From Bacillota bacterium (GTDB lineage Bacteria; Bacillota; Clostridia; Peptostreptococcales; Anaerovoracaceae), in NCBI GenBank assembly GCA_016280485.1, contig JAEEGU010000051.1:136327-200326 (forward strand): a stretch of DNA of 64,000 nt, given 5' to 3'. Every line of letters begins with the position of its first letter. Position 1 is the first letter of the stretch. The position numbers and the translations under genes were made by a program. The notes under the pieces were generated by a model. The model was not told the DNA's origin and did no database searches. It saw only the letters and a program-made list of their open reading frames with translations. Positions 55,903-64,000 of the stretch are shown here, one piece after another.

Positions 55903-57825
55903 CTACTTGATCCCCAATTTTAGCGTAAAGAATTCAGCCGTTTCCTCCAGAACCCCATCCCGGAACGGGGATTCCATCTTTGCGTCCTCCATCACCTGTT
56001 GAACGCCTGCGTCATAGCTCCGGTCCAGCAGGCGGAAGTACGCGGCAACACCCGCGCCCTTCTCTTCCGCCTCCAAGCGATAGACCTGGAGCGCCGTCTC
56101 AGCGGAGACGCAGTAGCTGATGATATAATAGGGCACTTCAAAGAAATGCAACACGTCAATCCAGGACTGGGAATAGTAGAAGTCAAATCCCTGTTCGTAT
56201 AATCCATAGTCTTTGCAGCACTGCCGATATAGGTCGTTGATCTTCTCCAGGGTGATTTCATCCGGGTCCAACGCGTATACTCTGGACTCAAAATCAGCGT
56301 AGGCACCCTGATAGACGAAGGTTTGCAGGGTATCCAGAAGATTCTTCTTCAAGAGCGTGTTCTTTTCCTTTTCCGAGAGCGTATCCGTATAGGTCAAGGC
56401 AAGAAACTCCATGGCCTGGGAGAAGGTCTCCGCGGTTTCAAGATCTTCATTGGCGCCGTAGTTGTAGTAGGAGTCTGTAAAGTGGCCGAACTCATGAGAG
56501 AAAGTGGTGTAATCCTTGCTGTCTCCCCTGGAATTCAGGAACACAAACGGCGCCTCGTAATCATACAGGTAGGTTTGGAAGGAAGCCTCCAGCTTCCGGG
56601 GGGATTTACCGATATCGCAAAGGTCGTAGGCGGTCATAAAGCGGTACGCGTCAAAAACAGTGCCGCCGATGTTTTGCGCGGCAGATTCCAGCATATTCCG
56701 CAGGGACTCCTCCGACGCGTCGTCATAGTCCAGCCAGGCAAGAGACAGATCCGCGTTCGCACGATTCAAAACCGGGAGAAGATGCGTCCGAATTCCCTCC
56801 AGGAAGGCAGACCCCTGCTCCGGCGTGTAATCTCGGCCATAGGTCATATCATAGCTGTAATCCGCGTAGCTGTCGTAATCCAGGGCAGCCGCAAGCTGCT
56901 GGCGGACCTTGACCAGACGGACATACACGTCGCCCACGGCAGCGTTATACTGCTCGTAATATGCCGTCAACGCGCCAATATACTCGCTGTAGTTGTTGGT
57001 TTCCATCCACTCGTCCAGAGATTTAGTTTTCCCCTGATATGTGACCTGAATGTCGGCGGTGAGATCCCGATACTCGGTCAGCAGCGCAGCCTCCTCCTGA
57101 GAAAGGCGGAGATACTCCGGATTCGTATAGACCTCGTAATCATCGTATTTGTCAAAGAAGCCTTCGGTAAAGTAGAGCTTTTCCAGTTCCTTCCTGCTGG
57201 GAGAAGCCGCAAAAGCCTTGTAAAGGGCTTCGAGCTTTTCCTCCAGGTTTGGCGCCTCGCTTTCACAGTAGTCGTACTCGTCCTGATAGTAGTTTCTGGT
57301 AGTATCCAAACTGTACAGGACGTTCGCCAAAGAATCCATGGAATAGAAGCTGATATAGCCATCATAGAGCTTGTAAAACTCTGAGAGCAGGCTCTCCGCG
57401 TCCGTACTATTCGCCGCACGCTGTGTCAAGCTGTCAAACTCCGCGTAGAGCTTCTCCACGTCAGGTCGGACGTAGTTCATTTCAGAGAACGGCACCATGG
57501 CCACCGGCTCATCCGGCAGATAATCCCTCTGACCGGCATTCTGCCAGCGAATCAATGCCGTGTCGTTGGGATCAACGGTGAATTCCGTCGTCCCCGTCGG
57601 CTCCGTTGAAGGAGTTTCGGCAGTGGAAGAGGGCTCCGGGGAAGGCAGTTCTGTCGGCTTTGTTGTGGTCTCCACCGGAGGCTTCGTTTCCAAATGCGAC
57701 GAAGTCGGCGCAGTTGTGTCTATTGGAACAGCCGGAAAGACTCCCGGGCCGACACAGCTGGAAAGAAGCAGGGAAAACATCAGCAACAATGACAGAAGAC
57801 AGGCCAATCGATTTCTTTTTTTCAT
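55903..57825 (-). CDS. Secreted M3-family oligoendopeptidase-like lipoprotein
   Basis: Lipobox-like LLLSSC; TFSHEFGHFTDSYYNYG. Confidence 0.8.
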   Translation of the reverse strand: MKKRNRLACLLSLLLMFSLLLSSCVGPGVFPAVPIDTTAPTSSHLETKPPVETTTKPTELPSPEPSSTAETPSTEPTGTTEFTVDPNDTALIRWQNAGQRDYLPDEPVAMVPFSEMNYVRPDVEKLYAEFDSLTQRAANSTDAESLLSEFYKLYDGYISFYSMDSLANVLYSLDTTRNYYQDEYDYCESEAPNLEEKLEALYKAFAASPSRKELEKLYFTEGFFDKYDDYEVYTNPEYLRLSQEEAALLTEYRDLTADIQVTYQGKTKSLDEWMETNNYSEYIGALTAYYEQYNAAVGDVYVRLVKVRQQLAAALDYDSYADYSYDMTYGRDYTPEQGSAFLEGIRTHLLPVLNRANADLSLAWLDYDDASEESLRNMLESAAQNIGGTVFDAYRFMTAYDLCDIGKSPRKLEASFQTYLYDYEAPFVFLNSRGDSKDYTTFSHEFGHFTDSYYNYGANEDLETAETFSQAMEFLALTYTDTLSEKEKNTLLKKNLLDTLQTFVYQGAYADFESRVYALDPDEITLEKINDLYRQCCKDYGLYEQGFDFYYSQSWIDVLHFFEVPYYIISYCVSAETALQVYRLEAEEKGAGVAAYFRLLDRSYDAGVQQVMEDAKMESPFRDGVLEETAEFFTLKLGIK

Positions 57826-57840
57826 GTGAGCTCTCCTTTG

Positions 57841-58608
57841 TCAGTTAAATAGTCTCAAAAGGGCATTGTATGCAACGGGGCTGCCTGCAAGTACGCCGCA
57901 CTTGTGGAGCAGGTCCAATTCTCTGCCGTCCATCTGCGACACCGTACAGCCCGCCTCCCGGGCAATCAAGGAGCCTGCCGCGTAATCCCAGGGGCTGAGC
58001 CTGCATTCAAAAAACACGCCTGCCCGGCCAGCGGCCAAATAGCAGAGATCCAGGGCGGCAGACCCAAAGCGGCGAATGTCCTGCACCACCGGAAAAGCCA
58101 AATTGAACAGGCGAAGGGTTTCCGGCACAAGCTCCCGATAGTACAGTGCGGAACCGAAAATCAACAGGCTGTGCTCCAGCGGGTGATCCTGACAGTGAAT
58201 CGGAAGTCCGTTCAGAAACGCCCCATTCCCCCGCTGCGAGGCATACAGTTCGCCGTCATAGGGGTTGTAAACTACGCCGAATTCCATTTGACCGTTGTGG
58301 GCCAGGCCAATGCTGACGCAGCTGTTGCGGAAACCCTGCACAAAATTTGTGGTTCCATCGATGGGATCAACAATAAAAAGCCATTCCTTTTGGGAAAGGT
58401 CTTCCCTGCTTTCTTCCTCCTCCCCAAGAAAGCCCGCGCCCGGAAGCAGCGTAAGCAGTTCCTTGCGCAAGTAGTCCTGGACCAGAAGGTCATATTTGGT
58501 AACCAAATCCCGTGGACCGGATTTTTCCCGGACTGATTCCTCCACATCACGGGCGGAAAGCAGAATCTTACCGGCCTTCTGAATGACATCGCTCAACTCT
58601 TTCAGCAT
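57841..58608 (-). CDS. suhB: Inositol monophosphatase family protein
   Basis: GEEEES; FIVDPIDGTTNFVQGF; SPWDYAAGSLIAREAG. Confidence 0.85.
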   Translation of the reverse strand: MLKELSDVIQKAGKILLSARDVEESVREKSGPRDLVTKYDLLVQDYLRKELLTLLPGAGFLGEEEESREDLSQKEWLFIVDPIDGTTNFVQGFRNSCVSIGLAHNGQMEFGVVYNPYDGELYASQRGNGAFLNGLPIHCQDHPLEHSLLIFGSALYYRELVPETLRLFNLAFPVVQDIRRFGSAALDLCYLAAGRAGVFFECRLSPWDYAAGSLIAREAGCTVSQMDGRELDLLHKCGVLAGSPVAYNALLRLFN

Positions 58609-58738
58609 CGCATTTCCTTCTTGTCTCAATTATGATGCCCTATTATATCTTATTTTCTCCAGAAAATCAAGAAAAGCGACAATTGAATCCGCAATTCTGT
58701 GCATTGAAACAAATATGCTTTGGATTAGAATAAATCAA

Positions 58739-58772
58739 ACCGTGACCCGGAAATCATCCAAGTCACGGTTTT
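58739..58772 (+). terminator. Hairpin ACCGTGAC...GTCACGGT followed by TTT
   Basis: Inverted repeat by eye. Confidence 0.6.
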
Positions 58773-58817
58773 GACCTCATTTAGCGAAAAGGTCGAAATG
58801 CGCACTTTCTCTTTTTC

Positions 58818-59046
58818 TCATCTTACAAACGGCGCCATATATTCCTCGTTGATTTCTCGCATCTCCTTCAATCCGTCGATATATGGCTGATAAATGCTTT
58901 CGATTCGACCACCGCCTCGGTTTTCATAGCCGGAGCAGAACTCACAGTCGATGCCGCAGCTGCCCCAGAGCGCCTGATAAACAATTTGTTTCCGTTCCTC
59001 CCGCGTAGTATCCTTGTCTGGTTGAAAAAATGCTTGACACGATGTC
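58818..59046 (-). pseudogene. Gene remnant, Cys-containing small protein (no in-frame start)
   Basis: DTTREERKQIVYQALWGSCGIDCEFCSGYENRGGGRIESIYQPYIDGLKEMREINEEYMAPFVR*; upstream frame lacks ATG and hits TGA. Confidence 0.45.
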
Positions 59047-59394
59047 TGCGCAGGAAGTCATGGATCACGGATCATAATGGATACAGAGTTCCAAACTCAG
59101 AGTGTCACTGTGAGCACCGCGAAGAATCCGCAGTCCCTGTCTCCTATTTCTCATTGCTCGGTGCCTTTTGCCGGATCCCGAATCCCTGCGTAAGCTCAAT
59201 AAGTTCACTGGATCCCCAGTTTGATCCATAAGTCTAAAAAGTATTCCCGTTTCTTTCAACAATCATTCAATGCCTCGAAGCAATATCGCTCAGTTTGAAA
59301 ACTGGAAGAATGCTTCTAAAATCCATTGACATAGTAGGTCAGTGGCAATAAAATATCAACAAAAATTTCTATTGAGGAATTGTGAGGCATTTGT

Positions 59395-60153
59395 ATGTTA
59401 AATCAATTTTTCAAGAACACAGTTGCTGATTGGTCAAGAGGGGCTTGCATCACTTCAGCACGCCCGAGTTGCGATATTTGAATCGGCGGCGTTGGCGGTT
59501 ATGCCGTGGAAGGACTGGTCAGAAGCGGGATCGGCACGATTGACCTGATCGACGATGACCGGGTCTGCCTGACCAACCTGAATCGGCAGCTCCATGCCAC
59601 CAGAAAAACCGTCGGGAAATATAAGGTGAATGTTACTGCGGAACGTATTTATGAAATCAACCCGGACTGTGTTGTGCGAACCCACAAAACTTTTTTTACA
59701 CCCGAAACAGCCATGCGGTTTGATTTCCCAGAGTACGACTACATCATTGACGCAATTGATACCGTCACGGGAAAGCTGGAGCTTGTCACGCAGGCAGCTG
59801 CGGCTGGAACACCGATTATCAGCAGCATGGGAGCCGGAAACAAGCTGGACCCCGCTGCCTTTGTGGTGGCAGATACATATGAGACCTCTGTTTGCCCGCT
59901 GGCCCGCGTCATGCGACGGGAGCTGAAAAAGCGTGGAATTGATGAGCTAAGGGTCGTTTACTCAAAGGAAAAACCTATGAAGCCGCTGGACGACCCCTCC
60001 ATCAGCTGCCGTCAGCACTGTATCTGCCCGCCGGGGACAGAAAGAAAAAGTACCGAACGCCGGGATATTCCGGGCGCTGTCGCCTTTGTACCTTCTGTGG
60101 TGGGTCTGATTATCGCCGGAAAGGTCATAAAAGATTTGATAAATCCGAAATAA
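59395..60153 (+). pseudogene. tcdA: tRNA threonylcarbamoyladenosine dehydratase-like (ThiF/TcdA), two compensating frameshifts in the 5' part
   Basis: Corrected N-term MLNQFSRTQLLIGQEGLASLQHARVAIFGIGGVGGYAVEGLVRSG... then intact ORF to LINPK; CPPGTERKSTERRDIPGAVAFVPSVVGLIIAGKVIKDLI. Confidence 0.75.
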
Positions 60154-60317
60154 TTAGAATTGGCAAAAAGTTATAAAAAAATATTGCTATTTTGTTAGAA
60201 ATCTGTTATATTTATTAGACGAAATCGAACTGTGTGAACTATACTGAATACTCGTGAAATAGATGCAATCAATGCGTCTGAAAGCGGCACATAGTTTGAG
60301 AAAGGAGAATGAACGCA

Positions 60318-63300
60318 ATGAAACAGTTTCCCAAGCGTTTGGCTTCTCTCCTGATGGTACTTGCTCTTGTACTTGGACTCTTCCCCGTTATGAGCTTTGC
60401 CGCCGAAGAGAAAGCCGCACCCGAAACGGAAGAGCCGTTCTACGGCTACATTCCCACGCCCCACATCGGTACCCGCGCTACTACGGACGCCTACCTCCGC
60501 GGCGAAAGAGAAGGCGTCGACTATTTCCGCACTGGCGAACCCGCGAAAGACCTTCCCTCCAAATACGACAGCCGTGACTACAATCTCGTTACATCTGTCA
60601 AGAATCAGAACCCCTACGGCTCCTGCTGGGCCCACGCCGCGGTGGGCAGCATTGAGAGCTACATGATCAAGTACGGCATCCCTGTCGGAACCGGCACCCC
60701 CGCTACCACCAGTCTGAACCTCTCCGAGACCCAGCACTGCTGGTTCAACTACACCTACGCCTACGATGCGGAGGGCATGCTGACCGGCGACAAGTCCACT
60801 CCTTCCGACACCTGCCTGGATCAGGGCGGCAACGGCGAAATGTCCGCCTACACACTGATGCGCTGGGCCGGCGCCGCGGACGAGTCCACCCCCGCCCTGG
60901 CTTACAGCAACGCCAGCACTGTAAACTACAACGGTCTGAACAGCCAGTACGCCTATGATTACAATGTCTGCCACGTTCAGAACACCTATTGGCTCCCCGC
61001 CCCCAACATTGACGCTGTCAAGCAGGCCATCATGGAATTCGGCGCGGGCAATATCAGCTATTATGAGACAGGCGCTGCCCGTCCCTATATCTGCACCATC
61101 GACAACACCAGCCAGGAAAGCCCCAACCACAAGTGGTCCAACCACGCCATCACACTGATTGGCTGGGACGACAGCATTCCCGCCAACAAGTTCTATCCCA
61201 ATACTCCCTCTCATCCCGGCGCCTGGATCTGCAAGAACAGCTGGGGTACCGGCGAGTTTGACAACGGCTACTGCTACATTTCCTACGAAGACACCACCGT
61301 GCTCGAGGGCTATATCTACTTCTACGATGCGGAGGCAATCGACAACTACGAGCACAACTACCAGTACGACGGCACCTGCAACGTAGTCTGCTACGGCAAG
61401 GGCTGGAACAACAACATAGGCTACTACGAAGGCTTTGCCAACAATACCAAGGTTGCTAACGTGTTTGAGTCCCATGGTGCCGAAACCCTGGAAGCGATTT
61501 CCTTCTGCAACTGGGACGAGGATCTGGACTACACCGTCGAAATCTACAAGAATCCTACCGAAGGCAATCCTTCCTCCGGCACCCTTGTGGCTACCAAGTC
61601 CGGCAACTTCCCCTTCTCTGGCTATTATACCGTGAAGCTGGACAGCCCCGTCACCCTGGGCTACGGCGACAACTTCTCCGTGGTCATTACTCAGAGCGTC
61701 CCTGTAGCCGATGACAACGGCGCATACGTCCACACGCCCTATGACGCCACCTTTAATAATGCGGACGTCATCAGCTGGTGCAGCTTTGTCCATGCCAATC
61801 ACGGCAACACCTCCTACTACAAGGAGCCCAACGGCAACTGGACTGACTGCCCGGAGAACGGCGACTACCGCATCAAGGCCTACACCAACGACGTTCATTT
61901 CAACGTCGAGGCCGTGGCCAACAATTCCGCTTGGGGCACCCTGACCGTCAACGGCACCAAGATCACCGCTGAGCCTTCCGAAGGCTACTACGTGGCCGGT
62001 TACGAAGTCGTCAGCGGCACTGCTACCGCCACCATCAACATCAACACGATCAACGTCTCCCCCACCTCTGACTGCGTGATCCGCATCATCTTCGCCCCCA
62101 AGCCCACCTACAACGTCACCTACATGGCCTCCGGCACCCTGGAGAGCCAGCAGTCCGCTCAAATCTACGACGTCATCACCCTTCCCACCACCATCGGTCT
62201 TACTGTGGAAGGCTGGACCTTCTCCGGCTGGACGGATACTCCTGTTCCCGAAGAGACCACCGACAAGCCCGTCCTTTACCTCCCCGGCGCGGACTACATG
62301 GTCTTTGACAACACCGTTCTCTACGCCGTCTTCACCCGTGTGGAAGGCAGCACCGAGCTGGTCTATGAATGCCTGATCAACGCTCCTGAGGATTGGGAAG
62401 GCAACTATGTGATTACCTACGGCACCTCCACAAATCTGGAAGCCTTCAAGGGCATCAGCGGCGGCAACCTCTACGAGCAGGCCAATAATGGCAGTACGAT
62501 CGGCTACGCCTCCACCGGCATGTCTCTGATTGACGGCTACCTTCACAACGCTGCCGACGGTTTCATCTGGCAAATCGCCGCCCAGGGAAACGGTTACACC
62601 ATCCGCAACAAAGGCAACAACACTTATTTGGGATGCAGCGACACTTATCTGACCAGCATTGCGTCCTACAACGCGAACAAGTGCACCTGGAGCCTTGATT
62701 ATGATCTTTACAAGGGCGCTACTCGTGCCACAAACACCGAAGGCGGTACCAACACCCAGTACCCCTACTTCTCTCACAGCACCCAGGGCAGCTACTTCGT
62801 TATGAACAGCGAGAATGGCTTTGCCCAGTCGCCTCCTCAATTCTGGAAGGAAACCACCCTTTCCACCACCTACTACTGGACCGATCCCATCATCGGCGAA
62901 CATGACCACGTGCTGAACCACATCGAGGCTGCTGCCGCCACCTGCACGGAGAACGGCAACATCGAGCACTGGAAGTGCAGCATCTGCGGTCTCTGCTTCT
63001 CCGACGCCAACGGCGAGAACCAGATTCCCGCCAGCTCTGTGGTAATTGAAGCCCTTGGCCACGATTACAATGCTGTTGTGACCGAGCCCACCTGCACCGA
63101 GGGCGGCTATACCACCCATACCTGCTCCCGCTGCGGTGACAGCTACACAGACTCCTATCAGGAAGCGAATGGTCATGACTATTATTGTGACGATACTGAT
63201 GTTGACCCGGATTTCGAGCATACCGGGCTTCTGACCTGGACCTGCACGAAATGCGATGCGACTGGTACAGTCGTTATTCCGAAGCTGAACGAAGAGGACT

Positions 63301-64000
63301 ATACCTATGTAGTAATCAGCGAACAGACCTGCACCACCCCCGGCGACTATGTGTACACCTGGAAGAACACTACCTACATTACGTTAATTTTCGAATTCAC
63401 CTATGATCCCTTGGGCCACGACTTCGGCGATTGGACTGTGACCACCGCCCCCACCTGCACCGAGGCCGGTGAAGAGACCCGGAACTGCTCCCGCTGCGAC
63501 GTCGTTGAGACCCGCACCGCGGAGGCCTTGGGCCACGACTACCAGGCTGTTGTCACCGAGCCCAACTGCACCGAGGCCGGCTTCACCACCTACACCTGCT
63601 CCCGCTGCAATGACACTTACACCGGCGACGAGACCGAGGCCCTGGGCCACGATTACACCGCTGTTGTGACCGAGCCCACTTGCACCGAGGTCGGCGGCAC
63701 CGTCTACACCTGCTCTCGCTGCGGCGACAGCTACACCGAGGGTGAGACCGAGGCTCTGGGACACGACTGGGGTGAGGGCACCGTGATTGCGGAGCCCAGC
63801 TATCAGGCCCCCGGCCAGCAGACCTTCACCTGCGCCCGCTGCGGCGAGACCAAGACCGAGGAGATTCCCCGGCTGCCGAACCCCTTCGAGGACGTCCACG
63901 ACGAGGACTTCTTCTTCAACCCCGTGATGTGGGCTCTGGATGAGACCGTCACCGGCGGCGTGGACGATACCCACTTCGCGCCGGAGCGGACCGTCATGCG
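60318..64000 (+). CDS. Secreted papain-like (C1A) cysteine peptidase with repeated Cys-pair domains and a C-terminal SLH domain; runs off right edge
   Basis: Signal peptide MKQFPKRLASLLMVLALVLGLFPVMSFA; SVKNQNPYGSCWAHAAVGSIESYM; WSNHAITLIGWDD; CKNSWGTGEFDNGYCYISY; repeats ALGHDYxAVVTEPTCTExGxTxYTCSRCGDSYT; PFEDVHDEDFFFNPVMWALDETVTGGVDDTHFAPERTVM. Confidence 0.85.
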   Translation, partial: MKQFPKRLASLLMVLALVLGLFPVMSFAAEEKAAPETEEPFYGYIPTPHIGTRATTDAYLRGEREGVDYFRTGEPAKDLPSKYDSRDYNLVTSVKNQNPYGSCWAHAAVGSIESYMIKYGIPVGTGTPATTSLNLSETQHCWFNYTYAYDAEGMLTGDKSTPSDTCLDQGGNGEMSAYTLMRWAGAADESTPALAYSNASTVNYNGLNSQYAYDYNVCHVQNTYWLPAPNIDAVKQAIMEFGAGNISYYETGAARPYICTIDNTSQESPNHKWSNHAITLIGWDDSIPANKFYPNTPSHPGAWICKNSWGTGEFDNGYCYISYEDTTVLEGYIYFYDAEAIDNYEHNYQYDGTCNVVCYGKGWNNNIGYYEGFANNTKVANVFESHGAETLEAISFCNWDEDLDYTVEIYKNPTEGNPSSGTLVATKSGNFPFSGYYTVKLDSPVTLGYGDNFSVVITQSVPVADDNGAYVHTPYDATFNNADVISWCSFVHANHGNTSYYKEPNGNWTDCPENGDYRIKAYTNDVHFNVEAVANNSAWGTLTVNGTKITAEPSEGYYVAGYEVVSGTATATININTINVSPTSDCVIRIIFAPKPTYNVTYMASGTLESQQSAQIYDVITLPTTIGLTVEGWTFSGWTDTPVPEETTDKPVLYLPGADYMVFDNTVLYAVFTRVEGSTELVYECLINAPEDWEGNYVITYGTSTNLEAFKGISGGNLYEQANNGSTIGYASTGMSLIDGYLHNAADGFIWQIAAQGNGYTIRNKGNNTYLGCSDTYLTSIASYNANKCTWSLDYDLYKGATRATNTEGGTNTQYPYFSHSTQGSYFVMNSENGFAQSPPQFWKETTLSTTYYWTDPIIGEHDHVLNHIEAAAATCTENGNIEHWKCSICGLCFSDANGENQIPASSVVIEALGHDYNAVVTEPTCTEGGYTTHTCSRCGDSYTDSYQEANGHDYYCDDTDVDPDFEHTGLLTWTCTKCDATGTVVIPKLNEEDYTYVVISEQTCTTPGDYVYTWKNTTYITLIFEFTYDPLGHDFGDWTVTTAPTCTEAGEETRNCSRCDVVETRTAEALGHDYQAVVTEPNCTEAGFTTYTCSRCNDTYTGDETEALGHDYTAVVTEPTCTEVGGTVYTCSRCGDSYTEGETEALGHDWGEGTVIAEPSYQAPGQQTFTCARCGETKTEEIPRLPNPFEDVHDEDFFFNPVMWALDETVTGGVDDTHFAPERTVM

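Noticed and set aside
60195-63221. 1008-aa minus-strand ORF
   Set aside because: Antisense to the well-supported C1A/SLH peptidase gene on the plus strand; low-complexity Gly/Val-rich translation typical of GC-biased antisense frames.

Overview
The window has two parts. Positions ~1-38.36 kb look like a conjugative, plasmid-like mobile element from a Bacillota host (Oscillospiraceae-like by protein flavour; inference). Positions ~38.36-64 kb are GC-richer, chromosome-like sequence from a spore-former. The element carries a 3'-truncated HsdR, an AcrVA2-like anti-CRISPR homologue in a three-gene operon, a promoter-to-terminator transcript containing several non-canonical tRNA-like units, an Mrr-type/DUF2325 cassette, and a Rep_3 initiator with ~18 iterons of 22 bp. 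It also carries a DnaD-type protein, a T4SS core (VirB4, PrgI/VirB3-like, VirD4/TraG, CHAP hydrolase, VirB6, VirB2-like), ParM plus a ParR-like protein, a second ParA plus RHH partition pair, a primase-like protein and a signal peptidase I. The least explained signal is a ~560 bp array at 34384-34944 with exact 8-bp periodicity (consensus NNNTATTG, ~47 units). The same octads recur just upstream of parA, which suggests an RHH-bound centromere/operator. The element uses at least eight promoters of identical architecture (TTGACA-17-TATAAT/TATACT), some sharing a CAGAGTTGACA core. At ~38,366 the sequence switches abruptly into a 5'-truncated cotJC gene, which is either an integration junction or an assembly join. 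Chromosomal features include four tRNAs, a tRNA-Pro whose 3' end is tandemly duplicated, an SdpR/SdpI-ABC operon, nadE, two M3 peptidases, an SPFH protein, a frameshifted tcdA and a secreted C1A peptidase entering an SLH domain. All calls were made by eye, with no database search.
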